DNA from: JAGQVA01 sp033764335
GTDB lineage: Bacteria > Bacteroidota > Bacteroidia > J057
Length of the DNA stretch: 64,000 nucleotides
Direction of reading: 5' to 3'
Assembly (NCBI GenBank): GCA_033764335.1
Contig: JANRJC010000017.1
Location: 310,001-374,000, forward strand
Shown here piece by piece: positions 42,138-50,450 of this stretch. The notes under the pieces were generated by a model. The model was not told where the DNA came from. It did no database searches and saw only the letters and a program-made list of their open reading frames with translations. The stretch's first letter is position 1, and each line of letters opens with the position of its first letter. The position numbers and the translations under genes were made by a program.

Positions 42138-43454
42138 ATGCGATTCATACAATTACTTTTGTGTGTTTTTTCAGGGTTTTTTGCCACTTATCCGACCGAT
42201 ATAAAAGCCCAGGTTCCGATAAAAAATATCCTTCTCGACGATGACGTCACCGGATACGCTCCCTGTGAGCCGGCCATTGCCATTAGTTTTACGAATCCGG
42301 ACATCATTGTCGCAGGGGCCATCCTGAACAAAATCTATTACACTTCCGACGGAGGAAAAAACTGGACAAAACAGACGCTGACTTCCTCCTACGGCGTATT
42401 CGGAGACCCTGTATTGGTTTCAGGTTACGATGGAAGTTTTTATTATTTCCATTTATCAGACCCGGAAAACAACCGATGGCAAAGTGAACGTTTGCTCGAC
42501 CGGATCGTCTGCCAGAAATCCACCGACGGGGGTAAAACCTGGAATAACGGAGGTTTTATGGGGTCGCACCATCCCAAAGACCAGGACAAAGAATGGGCAG
42601 TGGTCAATCCACGCAACAATCAGGTTCTTTCAACCTGGACACAATTTGACCGCTACGACAGCAAAGATCCGCTGGATCGCAGCAATATTTTGTTTTCTTT
42701 TTCCAAAAACGGAGGAAAATCCTGGAAAAAGGCAGTACAGATAAACGAGTACGACGGCGATTGCCTTGACGATGACGGTACAACCGAAGGTGCAGTCCCC
42801 ACCGTCGGGCCGGAAGGAGAAATTTATGTCGTTTGGTCGTTGAATGATCAGATATGGTTTGACCGGTCGTTTGACAATGGAAAAACCTGGTTGGAAAAGG
42901 ATATAATCGCCGCAGACCAACCGGGAGGCTGGGCCTTTGACATTCCGGGTATCAGTCGTTGCAATGGCATGCCCATTCTGACCTGTGATCTTAGCAATGG
43001 CCCGAATCGCGGTACGCTTTATCTCAACTGGTCGGATCAGCGAAATGGAGACCATGACACGGACATCTGGTTTGCAAAGTCTGTGGACAAAGGAGAAACC
43101 TGGTCAAAACCTCAAAAAGTCAATGATGATCGCCCGGGGAAACAGCAGTTTTTTACCTGGATGAGCCTGGATCCGACGACGGGGTATCTCTATATTGTTT
43201 TTTATGACCGTCGGAATTACGAAGACTTTCAGACTGATGTTTACCTCGCTTACTCTACCGATGGCGGAAAAACCTTTACGAATCGGAAAATCAGCGAAAA
43301 ACCCTTTGTTCCGACGGAAAAATCATTTTTCGGTGATTACAACCACATCAGTGCATATTCCGGGCGAATATGTCCGATATGGACGCGAATGGACGATGGA
43401 AAAACCAGTGTCTGGACTGCGGTAATAAATCAGGGAGAATTAATCGGGAAGTAA
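42138..43454 (+). CDS. Exported BNR/Asp-box (sialidase-like) protein
   Basis: 438 residues with an N-terminal signal (MRFIQLLLCVFSGFFATYPT). It has at least five Asp-box motifs spaced through the chain: YYTSDGGKNWT, QKSTDGGKTWN, RSFDNGKTWLE, KSVDKGETWSK and AYSTDGGKTFTN. These fold as a beta-propeller. Similar proteins are annotated as exo-alpha-sialidases, but I cannot identify the full set of catalytic Arg triad, Tyr and Asp residues, so catalysis is unproven. No T9SS sorting tail is present, suggesting a periplasmic location. A sialate O-acetylesterase gene lies elsewhere in the window at 19.7 kb. Confidence 0.8.
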   Translation: MRFIQLLLCVFSGFFATYPTDIKAQVPIKNILLDDDVTGYAPCEPAIAISFTNPDIIVAGAILNKIYYTSDGGKNWTKQTLTSSYGVFGDPVLVSGYDGSFYYFHLSDPENNRWQSERLLDRIVCQKSTDGGKTWNNGGFMGSHHPKDQDKEWAVVNPRNNQVLSTWTQFDRYDSKDPLDRSNILFSFSKNGGKSWKKAVQINEYDGDCLDDDGTTEGAVPTVGPEGEIYVVWSLNDQIWFDRSFDNGKTWLEKDIIAADQPGGWAFDIPGISRCNGMPILTCDLSNGPNRGTLYLNWSDQRNGDHDTDIWFAKSVDKGETWSKPQKVNDDRPGKQQFFTWMSLDPTTGYLYIVFYDRRNYEDFQTDVYLAYSTDGGKTFTNRKISEKPFVPTEKSFFGDYNHISAYSGRICPIWTRMDDGKTSVWTAVINQGELIGK

Positions 43455-43468
43455 CACGGCGAGGATGA

Positions 43469-44125
43469 TTAATTGAGGCGGTAATTGTATTGGCGGTAGG
43501 CGATGTTGTAGCCACCGTTTTCCAGTTCGGCCACAATTTCATCAATCATCTCATCCTCTTCCTGATCAAACTGAGTTTTGAGGTTAATGCCAAAAAGCAA
43601 TCCGATTGACTGCCAGAAGACCGCCGATGCGCCACTTTTATTTTCTCGTATCAGGTCAAACGTAGAATAGCCTGTTTGGCGGTGTACCAGTTTGACGAGA
43701 ACTTTACCCTGAGTCCGGGTCATTTTACGGAGGTCATCTTCATAAGAGCCAAAAAGAGAGGTTTCTTTTTGTTTTACATACTCCCTTCGGGAGGTGCTAT
43801 CGGGAAGAGATGCCATTTCGGCTTCGATTTCATTAAGAATATCCGATACTTTCACGGCATAAGGATAGACTTTATGCACATTCCAGCGAAGGCGTGTAAA
43901 CCGGGCGAGCCGTTCTTTTCCCCGTTGAATCTGGCGGCGATTGGGTTTTTGAGCGTAAATATCAATTCCCTCAATATCTCCAATCATGAACGTTTCCCCG
44001 TTGTAGGTATAAACCTTAAAACGCCCGTAATTCATACTGTCCAATTCCGTTTGACCGAAAACCGGATCAATCCCCAAACTCAAAAGCGAAATCCCGAAAA
44101 TTGCGATCAATAAGTTCTTTTTCAT
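43469..44125 (-). CDS. Exported DUF4294 protein
   Basis: The ATG at 44125 gives 218 residues starting MKKNLLIAIFGISLLSLGID with a signal peptide ending near FGQ; an ATG 9 bases earlier is also possible. The body matches DUF4294: FARFTRLRWNVHKVYPYAVK-like stretch, LRKMTRTQGKVLVKLVHRQT, FDLIRENKSGASAVFWQSI and GLLFGINLKTQFDQEEDEMI. The family is restricted mainly to Bacteroidota and its role is unknown. It is convergent with the BNR-protein gene, with a 14-base gap. Confidence 0.85.
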   Translation of the reverse strand: MKKNLLIAIFGISLLSLGIDPVFGQTELDSMNYGRFKVYTYNGETFMIGDIEGIDIYAQKPNRRQIQRGKERLARFTRLRWNVHKVYPYAVKVSDILNEIEAEMASLPDSTSRREYVKQKETSLFGSYEDDLRKMTRTQGKVLVKLVHRQTGYSTFDLIRENKSGASAVFWQSIGLLFGINLKTQFDQEEDEMIDEIVAELENGGYNIAYRQYNYRLN

Positions 44126-44225
44126 CTCAATCATACGAAGTAAAAGACACTTCCCTAATACGAATATTGCTTTTTCTATGTTCTGATCAAAACCATGTCT
44201 TTGAGTTATCTTTCTTAGACTTTTA

Positions 44226-44256
44226 TTGTTTCCCCCAAAAAGTCCGTTTAGATTTA
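44226..44256 (+). promoter_or_regulatory. Promoter of the exported protein gene at 44303
   Basis: TTG (44226-44228), 20 bases, TAGATTTA (44249-44256), one mismatch to TAnnTTTG. Predicted start near 44263, 40 bases before the ATG. Confidence 0.5.
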
Positions 44257-44302
44257 CCTTAAAGAACAAGATTCAAACAAATCAGCCCAAATTATACAAA
44301 AC

Positions 44303-44956
44303 ATGAAAAGAACACTATTTACCCTCCTTTTATTTATTGTATGTTTTATGCCTATCCGTTTATGGGCACAGGAAATTGCTGTTACAGAACGGGGAGACAC
44401 GGTATTTTTGTATGCCAATGGAACTTGGTCTTATTATAATGAGGGAATGCAAACAGGCCAATCCACGATTGAAATCCGAATGAATGACCAGCCACACACC
44501 AAACCCGAAAAATCAATCAAAAAAATCAGTGGATTAAATGATGCTTATGAGGTTTGGTATGATGAGAAAAAGTGGAAAAGGGTTCCGCCAGGAGAGCTAA
44601 ACCCGGAAGCGGATATTGCCTTAAAGTTTATGGACGGCGACGCTTATGCAATGGTGATCTATGAAGAGGTTGAGATTCCTGCGGCAAATCTGTCTCAAAT
44701 CGCCATTGACAACGCCGCAAATGTTGCCCCGGATATAAAAATGATTGACCGGGAATACAGGGTTGTCAATAACGATACTTTGGTCTGGATGCGAATGGAT
44801 GGAACCGCAAACGGGATCAAAATCGCTTATTACTCTTATTATTTTTCCAACACCAAAGGAGCCATTCAGTTTCACACTTTTACGGGTCAAAATCTAATGG
44901 ATAAATACAAAGAGGAACTTGAAAATTTATTAGATGGGCTGATTATCCCGAAATAA
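44303..44956 (+). CDS. Exported protein of unknown function, 217 residues
   Basis: Signal peptide MKRTLFTLLLFIVCFMPIRL then WAQ. Mature N terminus EIAVTERGDTVFLYANGTWS resembles short segments seen in other exported Bacteroidota proteins in which a parameter and a written-out value motif precede a beta domain. The rest is alpha/beta (YEVWYDEKKWKRVPPG, IKIAYYSYYFSNTKGAIQFH, DKYKEELENLLDGL). No catalytic motif. It carries its own promoter, and a 29-residue membrane-peptide frame follows 33 bases after the stop. Confidence 0.75.
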   Translation: MKRTLFTLLLFIVCFMPIRLWAQEIAVTERGDTVFLYANGTWSYYNEGMQTGQSTIEIRMNDQPHTKPEKSIKKISGLNDAYEVWYDEKKWKRVPPGELNPEADIALKFMDGDAYAMVIYEEVEIPAANLSQIAIDNAANVAPDIKMIDREYRVVNNDTLVWMRMDGTANGIKIAYYSYYFSNTKGAIQFHTFTGQNLMDKYKEELENLLDGLIIPK

Positions 44957-44989
44957 TGGTTTCCTTAATACCCTTTAACCCCTAAAGCT

Positions 44990-45079
44990 ATGATCTGGTG
45001 GACCTTAGGAATCGTCGCGATTGTGTTTTACACACTCTGGGTAGCAGGTACTTTTTCGAAAAATAAAAAATCACCCTAA
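44990..45079 (+). CDS. Small single-helix membrane peptide, 29 residues
   Basis: ATG at 44990, TAA at 45077-45079. The product begins MIWWTLGIVAIVFYTLWVAG and ends TFSKNKKSP: one hydrophobic helix flanked by Trp at the outer end and lysines at the inner end. It lies 33 bases behind the exported-protein gene, so it could be on the same transcript, and stops 3 bases before the convergent VOC gene. Real coding is likely but not proven. Confidence 0.5.
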   Translation: MIWWTLGIVAIVFYTLWVAGTFSKNKKSP

Positions 45080-45082
45080 CAC

Positions 45083-45472
45083 TCAGGCTGGCTCAATCAA
45101 ATCCCAAAGATTGCCGTACAGATCGGCAAATACGGCGACTTTGCCATACTCTTCCACGGAAGGAGTACGGATGATTGCAACGCCCTGATCGAGAAGATTT
45201 TGATAATCGCGACTGAAGTCGTCGGTGTAGAGAAATAAAAACACACGTCCGCCGGTCTGATTGCCAATACGGCTTTTTTGTTCGTCGCCTACGGCTTTGG
45301 CAAGAAGAAGGCCACTGCCTTCTGAGCCTCGGGGCCTGACACGCACCCAGCGTTTGGTTTCACTCAAAGGGGTATCTTCGAGCAGGTCGAAGTGGAGTTT
45401 TTGCGTGTAAAACGCAATCGCCTGGTCGTAGTCTGCTACGACAAGGGCGATTTGGGCGATTTGTTGTTTCAC
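45083..45472 (-). CDS. VOC (glyoxalase/bleomycin-resistance) superfamily protein
   Basis: A GTG at 45472 gives 129 residues starting VKQQIAQIALVVADYDQAIA with fMet, the usual VOC beginning; an ATG 39 bases upstream is in frame but adds a non-matching stretch. Paired beta-alpha-beta modules are visible (FYTQKLHFDLLEDTPLSETK, DYQNLLDQGVAIIRTPSVEE) and the end VAVFADLYGNLWDLIEPA carries the conserved D-x-x-GN-x-x-(D/E)-L motif. The metal-ligand Glu near the C terminus is present. Substrate cannot be told. Confidence 0.85.
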   Translation of the reverse strand: MKQQIAQIALVVADYDQAIAFYTQKLHFDLLEDTPLSETKRWVRVRPRGSEGSGLLLAKAVGDEQKSRIGNQTGGRVFLFLYTDDFSRDYQNLLDQGVAIIRTPSVEEYGKVAVFADLYGNLWDLIEPA

Positions 45473-45662
45473 TGTTTGGAGGATAAATAAGTGGGAGTCA
45501 AAAATAATCATTCTTTCCGCTCCCACCCAAATTTAGCTTTAATCCGCCGCTTTCCGGGACACTCTGTACCAGCCTGCGCCAGACACTAACATACGGGGAT
45601 GCCTGCCTGTGAAAAAGAAAACAGGGGCTGAAAAAAGGTTGATACCAGGGTTGAAAAAGGGT

Positions 45663-46139
45663 TTAGAAGAAAAAATCCTCCGTTTTACGCAGCATTCGGG
45701 CTTCCCTGCGGCTGGTGATTCCCAGCTTTTTGTAAAGCTGATTGATATGGGTTTTGAGGGTGCTTTGTTCGATCGAAAGGATATCCATGATTTCTTTATT
45801 GGATTTTCCCGCAGCGATGAGGTCAAACACCTCTTTTTGTTTTTCGCTGAGTTGTGCCATTTTTTGCGACAGTTCGCCTTCTTTTCCGATAAGCTTTACT
45901 TTGAGTTCTTCGGTCAGGTCGGCAAGTTTTTGCGTTTCCATTTTCACCCAAATCCAAACTGCAAGAATCGCTAAAAGAGTCAGTAAAATCGCAATAAAAG
46001 GGTAATTGTCCCATGCCCACTGAGTTTTTGCCCCGTCAAAGCGAAATGCAATGGCACATAGTGCCAGGAAAATCGCTACGGGAAGAAACCATTTCTGCCT
46101 TCGGTAGAAGAAATCCGGTATTTGATTGGTGAATTGCAT
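45663..46139 (-). CDS. Membrane-anchored LuxR-type transcription regulator
   Basis: 158 residues with two membrane helices (WFLPVAIFLALCAIAFRF and FIAILLTLLAILAVWIWV). A short coiled coil follows (METQKLADLTEELKVKLIGK, GELSQKMAQL), then a LuxR/GerE helix-turn-helix at the C terminus (LSEKQKEVFDLIAAGKSNKE, STLKTHINQLYKKLGITSRR). No receiver or sensor domain is present. The gene has no sensor kinase next to it. A DNA-binding domain tethered to the inner membrane could read the membrane state or be released by proteolysis; this is inference. Confidence 0.85.
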   Translation of the reverse strand: MQFTNQIPDFFYRRQKWFLPVAIFLALCAIAFRFDGAKTQWAWDNYPFIAILLTLLAILAVWIWVKMETQKLADLTEELKVKLIGKEGELSQKMAQLSEKQKEVFDLIAAGKSNKEIMDILSIEQSTLKTHINQLYKKLGITSRREARMLRKTEDFFF

Positions 46140-46210
46140 AATGTAATCAAATATAAGGAGATATCGGATGTGCCTCGTTTTGTTTCACAAAAAAATATAT
46201 TCGACTCTCC

Positions 46211-46795
46211 TTAATAAAATTTTTCTCTTCTTGTCAATTTCTCCAGAATGGTTATCATCCGGCGTTCGCGGGTTTCGGTTTTTTTTGCCGTCTGGAGTTG
46301 GAAGGCAATATAGTAAGTGTTGGTTTTGTTGAGTGTATGAAAAAAGGCGAGTGCCTCGGGTTGTTGTGCCAACAGTTCCATAAAATCGTCGGGGATTGCA
46401 ATATTTGCGGGGCTGTCATAGGCGGCCGCCCAACGTCCGTCGGCTTTGGCGGCTTCGATTTCTTTCCAGCCGGGAGGCTGTATCCGGCCTTCCTGGCTCA
46501 GCCTTTCGATATGTTCCCGGTTGCGTTTGGACCAGAGGCTTTTTTTCCTGCGGGGCGTGAATTTCTGGACGTAGGAAAGTTCGTCGTATTTGTTGGCCTG
46601 GCTGTCAATCCAGCCATAACACAGGGCTACGTCAAGAGCCTCGGCATAGATAATGCTTTGCACTCCTGAGCTTTTTTTGAAAAATTGCAGCCATATTCCT
46701 TCACATTGGTCATGATTTTCGGATAACCATAACTCAAAATCATTCTGAGTGGGAAAAGGCAGAATGGGGAATTCCTTTGCGGGTGGTTTTTTCAT
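46211..46795 (-). CDS. YdeI/OmpD-associated family protein
   Basis: 194 residues. The pattern FELWLSENHDQCEGIWLQFF, then YAEALDVALCYGWIDSQANK, then FTPRRKKSLWSKRNREHIER is diagnostic for the YdeI family of soluble proteins. The C-terminal tail with KTNTYYIAFQLQTAKKTETR is also conserved in Bacteroidota members. The biochemical role is not established. It stands alone and faces the ChbG-like gene across a 119-base gap that contains the palindrome CTAATAAAA/TTTTATTAG. Confidence 0.85.
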   Translation of the reverse strand: MKKPPAKEFPILPFPTQNDFELWLSENHDQCEGIWLQFFKKSSGVQSIIYAEALDVALCYGWIDSQANKYDELSYVQKFTPRRKKSLWSKRNREHIERLSQEGRIQPPGWKEIEAAKADGRWAAAYDSPANIAIPDDFMELLAQQPEALAFFHTLNKTNTYYIAFQLQTAKKTETRERRMITILEKLTRREKFY

Positions 46796-46914
46796 GTACC
46801 GTGAAGTTAGTGATTTTCAGGAAATTTATTTAGAATGGCTCACCGGATTTTAAGCTAACTTTTAGCTAATAAAACCTTTTATTAGATTTCATCCTCAAAA
46901 TCTTATCGAATCCA

Positions 46915-47766
46915 ATGAAACCCATTATCGCTATCATCCTCATCTGTTTCTCCGTCCTCTCCTGTGTCGCCCAAAAGCCCGTAACGAGACTCATTGTCCG
47001 TGGCGACGACATGGGGTATTCCCATTCGGGTAATCTCGCCATTATGAAATCCTGGCAGGAGGGTATTCAGTCTTCCATCGAAATCATTGTTCCTTCGCCC
47101 TGGTTTCCCGAAGCGGTAAAAATGTTGAAGGAAAATCCGGGGATTGATGTCGGTATTCATCTCGCACTCACCAGCGAATGGGACAATATCAAATGGCGCC
47201 CGCTGAGCGACTGCCCCAGTATCACCGATGAGGACGGTTATTTTTACCCCATGGTTTTCCCCAATCCCAACTATCCCGGCCAGTCTATCAAGGAAAATGA
47301 ATGGAAAATCGAAGATGTGGAAAAAGAGCTTCGTGCCCAGATCGAAATGGCGCTTCGTCACCTTCCCGATATTAGCCACATATCTGCTCACATGGGCTGC
47401 ACCCGAATCAGCGAAGAAGTTCGAGCATTAGAAAAAAGACTGGCCCAGGAATACAAAATTGACATAGACCTCGCCGATTACCAGGTTGAATATGTAAGCT
47501 ACGACGGCCCGAAAAAAACAGGGAAAGAAAAAATTCGGAGTTTTATCAATATGCTCGACAAACTCGAACCGGGTAAAACCTATCTTTTTGTGGATCATCC
47601 CGGCCTTGACAACGAAGAGTTGCGGGCCGTGCATCATATTGGCTATGAAGATGTCGCTACCGACCGGCAGGGCGTGACCGATCTATTCACCAGCGAGAAG
47701 GTAAAAGCCTATATTAAAGAAAAAGGAATCCAGCTAATCGGCTATAAAGACCTCATTAAGCATTAA
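46915..47766 (+). CDS. ChbG/YdjC-family carbohydrate deacetylase, lipoprotein
   Basis: 283 residues with a lipoprotein-like signal (MKPIIAIILICFSVLSC). The metal motif RGDDMGYSHSGNLAIMKSW supplies the Asp ligand, and VGIHLALTSEWDNIKWRP the HxH-region His; SHISAHMGCTR lies further on. YdjC enzymes remove N-acetyl groups from acetylated oligosaccharides such as chitobiose. Here the signal suggests a periplasmic lipoprotein acting on imported sugar fragments. Its stop is adjacent to the stop of the convergent sigma-factor gene (no gap). Confidence 0.85.
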   Translation: MKPIIAIILICFSVLSCVAQKPVTRLIVRGDDMGYSHSGNLAIMKSWQEGIQSSIEIIVPSPWFPEAVKMLKENPGIDVGIHLALTSEWDNIKWRPLSDCPSITDEDGYFYPMVFPNPNYPGQSIKENEWKIEDVEKELRAQIEMALRHLPDISHISAHMGCTRISEEVRALEKRLAQEYKIDIDLADYQVEYVSYDGPKKTGKEKIRSFINMLDKLEPGKTYLFVDHPGLDNEELRAVHHIGYEDVATDRQGVTDLFTSEKVKAYIKEKGIQLIGYKDLIKH

Positions 47767-48372
47767 TCACATCTGCGACCGCAGGTCTTTCAACTCCTGG
47801 TTGAGGAGTTCGCGGGCGCGAAAAAGCTGCGCCTTGACTGTTCCCAGCGGAATCTGTAATTCTTCGGCGACTTCTTCGTAAGACAATTCCTGAAAATAGC
47901 GAAGTTCTACCAGCATGCGGTATTTCTCGGGCAGCCGCTCTATTGCCATATTAAGATACCGGCGACGCTGATCTTTGAGCATACTTTCATTAGGATCGAG
48001 GTCTTCGGTTTTCACATCAAACCTCATGCTTGACCCATCGTCTCCTTCGACGGGAGCATCAAAAGAGACGGTTTGAACCCTTTTTTTCCGAATGTAGTCT
48101 ATACAGTTATTTGTGGCAATACGAAATAGCCAGGTCGAAAAAGCAAATTTGGAGTCGAATTTATCTATGGAGTTGAAGGCTTTGGCAAAAGCTTCCTGTG
48201 TCAAATCCTCCGCGTCATCGGGGTTTTTGACCATTTTCAGAAGCATATAATACACCGACTTGCGGTATTTTTTTAGCAAAGTCTCAAATGCATTAGGCTC
48301 TCCTCTTTTCGCTGCCGCCACAAGATCGCGGTCTTCTTGCGTGTTTTTGGAGACTTTGGGTGTTAAATCCAT
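47767..48372 (-). CDS. ECF-family RNA polymerase sigma factor
   Basis: 201 residues from MDLTPKVSKNTQEDRDLVAA; the longer frame upstream lies inside the glycosyltransferase gene. Region 2 is clear (ETLLKKYRKSVYYMLLKMVK, DAEDLTQEAFAKAFNSIDKF, FSTWLFRIATNNCIDYIRKK), as is region 4 (LPEKYRMLVELRYFQELSYE, EVAEELQIPLGTVKAQLFRA). No anti-sigma gene follows. The ATG overlaps the end of the GT2 gene by 10 bases, so it is the last gene of the cysS operon and its supply may follow that transcript. Confidence 0.93.
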   Translation of the reverse strand: MDLTPKVSKNTQEDRDLVAAAKRGEPNAFETLLKKYRKSVYYMLLKMVKNPDDAEDLTQEAFAKAFNSIDKFDSKFAFSTWLFRIATNNCIDYIRKKRVQTVSFDAPVEGDDGSSMRFDVKTEDLDPNESMLKDQRRRYLNMAIERLPEKYRMLVELRYFQELSYEEVAEELQIPLGTVKAQLFRARELLNQELKDLRSQM

Positions 48373-49442
48373 GAAGGCTTTCTGATTAATCCAATTGGAA
48401 CGGCTGATAAATTGTAGATAAAAAACAAAAAATCCAAAACAGGATACGCCCAGATAATACGCCTCATCCCTATCTTTACAGCAACCTGCGCAAACATTAC
48501 CCCGCTTATCCCCATTTTTAGGATATATAACGAAAAAAACGCCCAACCCGTTAAGTTGGTCATACAAAGAAGCAAACCAAACAGATAAAATCCCAAATGA
48601 GAGAGGTGGAAAATACCGAGAATTATTTTTGTTGGGGAGGAATAATCTGTCGAAGCGCTAATATGTCGCAATTTCTGCCGAAACCAGGTATAAAAGGTGT
48701 GTTTTGGCTCGGAGAACACTTTGCTTTTTTCGCTGACCATTACCGTTGTGTTTTCTTTTCGTGCAAAGGCATTTACCAGCAAATCATCATCGCCGGAAAG
48801 TTTGTCTTTAAATTTTCTGAATCCTCCATTCCGCTGAAAAAAAGAGCGTGTATAGGCAATATTGCGGCCTACCCCCATATAGGGAAACCCATTGACCGCC
48901 AGTCCTACATACTGAAACGCTGCGTAGGCCGTCTCAAATTGGATAAAGGCATTAAGCAACCCCGGATATTGAAAATAAGGCCCGATTCCCAGCACTAATT
49001 CGGTATTTCCGGTAAAATGCCCGGCTACTTCACTCAGCCAGTTTTCCTGCGGCTGGCAGTCTGCGTCAGTAAAAACGAGGTGTTCATTTTTAGCTGCTTC
49101 TATGCCCTGGGTTAATGCCCATTTTTTAGGTGCCCAGCCTTCGGGGGTCTCTGAAATGATAACAGAGGATAATCGGCTGTTGTTTAATTCAGCCAACCAC
49201 TCCTTGCTGCCGTCGTTGCTGCGATCCAATACCAGTACCACTTCATAATCCCGGTAATTTTGCCGGAGTACGTGGGGGAGAAATTTTTTTAGGTTTTCAA
49301 CTTCGTTGTGTGCGGCAATGATAACCGAAAGCGGCAAGTCCGATGGCTTTATTTGTTTTTCCGGAATACACAACCAGCCCCTCAGTATCCATGCCTGTAA
49401 AGCCAGATAGGTCAATCCGAAAATGATTACCAGCCACAGCAT
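48363..49442 (-). CDS. Membrane-bound family 2 glycosyltransferase
   Basis: 359 residues. One N-terminal helix (LWLVIIFGLTYLALQAWILR) precedes the GT-A domain: LPLSVIIAAHNEVENLKKFL, YEVVLVLDRSNDGSKEWL, HLVFTDADCQPQENWLSEV with the DxD-like metal site, and KLSGDDDLLVNAFA. Three or four C-terminal membrane helices follow (IILGIFHLSHLGFYLFGLLL, WAFFSLYILKMGISGVMFAQ). It should transfer a sugar to a lipid or wall precursor at the inner membrane; the acceptor is unknown. It starts 15 bases after the M28 gene and overlaps the sigma-factor gene. Confidence 0.88.
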   Translation of the reverse strand: MLWLVIIFGLTYLALQAWILRGWLCIPEKQIKPSDLPLSVIIAAHNEVENLKKFLPHVLRQNYRDYEVVLVLDRSNDGSKEWLAELNNSRLSSVIISETPEGWAPKKWALTQGIEAAKNEHLVFTDADCQPQENWLSEVAGHFTGNTELVLGIGPYFQYPGLLNAFIQFETAYAAFQYVGLAVNGFPYMGVGRNIAYTRSFFQRNGGFRKFKDKLSGDDDLLVNAFARKENTTVMVSEKSKVFSEPKHTFYTWFRQKLRHISASTDYSSPTKIILGIFHLSHLGFYLFGLLLCMTNLTGWAFFSLYILKMGISGVMFAQVAVKIGMRRIIWAYPVLDFLFFIYNLSAVPIGLIRKPSWI

Positions 49443-49457
49443 AAGTGAAAGTAGTTA

Positions 49458-50450
49458 TTACTCCTCCTTATACACTACGGCCAGCAGGGTCTGGCCGACT
49501 GCCTGAAGCGTTTCTTTGGAAATGACCGAAATATCATCGCCGTGGGTATGCCAGTGTTTAAAAAATCCCCGGCCTTCGGGTTGGTCTATGATATCAATGG
49601 TTCCGATTCCGCCTTTTGCACTTACATAAACATGGTCGTCAATAATCGGATCGGTGCGCTGAATGGAAAAATATTGCCCAAAACCCAGCAATTGGGCCTG
49701 TCGCCATACTTTTTCGACGGTATTAGGGGCGTACTGAAGCGAATGTCCTTCTTTGGAAAAGACGGCGTTTTTCGCTCCTACCATGTCCAGATTAATTCCA
49801 TACATGGCTGTGTAGCCGGGTTTATGTTTATTTTCGGCCCAGTATTGCGAACCCAGGCAATAGGAGTTAGGCACATCAGAATTGCCATAGTCCTCCGCAT
49901 CCCAGAAAACGATGTCCACTCCGATTGCGATAGAATCTTGCCCCAGGATGCGGGCAATTTCGAGCAGCACCCCTACCCCACTGCCTCCGTCATTAGCACC
50001 GGGAATGGGTTCGTCTTTTCTTATGCTGTCTTCATCCGCAAAAGGCCGTGTATCCCAGTGAGCAGTCAGCATTACACGGCGTTGTTTTTCTGGCTGAAAG
50101 GAAGCGATGATGTTTACCATATTCAGCCGGGTATTATTAAAAGCAGTTACAACCGCCGGCTGGGTAGTAACTTTTGCTCCGAAAGATTCCAGTTGACCGA
50201 TAATCCAGTCCGCACAGGCCGCATGAGCGGGCGTATTGGGAACTCTTGGGCCAAAAGCCAGTTGTTTTTCGATATAACGATAAGCAGTGTCCGCCTGAAA
50301 AACCGGCACCGAAATATCCCTGACCGGAGGTGTAGGTTCCGTTCGGGGTTTTTCCGTTGTGCCTCCGTTACAGGAGAGAAGAAAAAACAATACCCCTCCG
50401 GCCAGTAGCAGGAGGGATATCACACCTATTTTTGATATTTTATTGCTCAT
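49458..50450 (-). CDS. M28-type glutaminyl-peptide cyclotransferase-like lipoprotein
   Basis: 330 residues with a lipoprotein signal (VISLLLLAGGVLFFLLSC). The aminopeptidase-like core has the zinc motifs of glutaminyl cyclase: LTAHWDTRPFADED, PGANDGGSGVGVLLEIARI, VFWDAEDYGNS, IIDDHVYV and FFKHWHTHGDD. These enzymes convert N-terminal Gln to pyroglutamate on secreted proteins. In Bacteroidota this is frequent on exported proteins. The start overlaps the end of cysS by 11 bases. An ordinary M28 aminopeptidase is the alternative. Confidence 0.85.
   Translation of the reverse strand: MSNKISKIGVISLLLLAGGVLFFLLSCNGGTTEKPRTEPTPPVRDISVPVFQADTAYRYIEKQLAFGPRVPNTPAHAACADWIIGQLESFGAKVTTQPAVVTAFNNTRLNMVNIIASFQPEKQRRVMLTAHWDTRPFADEDSIRKDEPIPGANDGGSGVGVLLEIARILGQDSIAIGVDIVFWDAEDYGNSDVPNSYCLGSQYWAENKHKPGYTAMYGINLDMVGAKNAVFSKEGHSLQYAPNTVEKVWRQAQLLGFGQYFSIQRTDPIIDDHVYVSAKGGIGTIDIIDQPEGRGFFKHWHTHGDDISVISKETLQAVGQTLLAVVYKEE

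Noticed and set aside
49542..50408. Open frame of 288 codons on the plus strand
   Set aside because: Antisense to the M28 glutaminyl-cyclase-like gene; no signal or domain.
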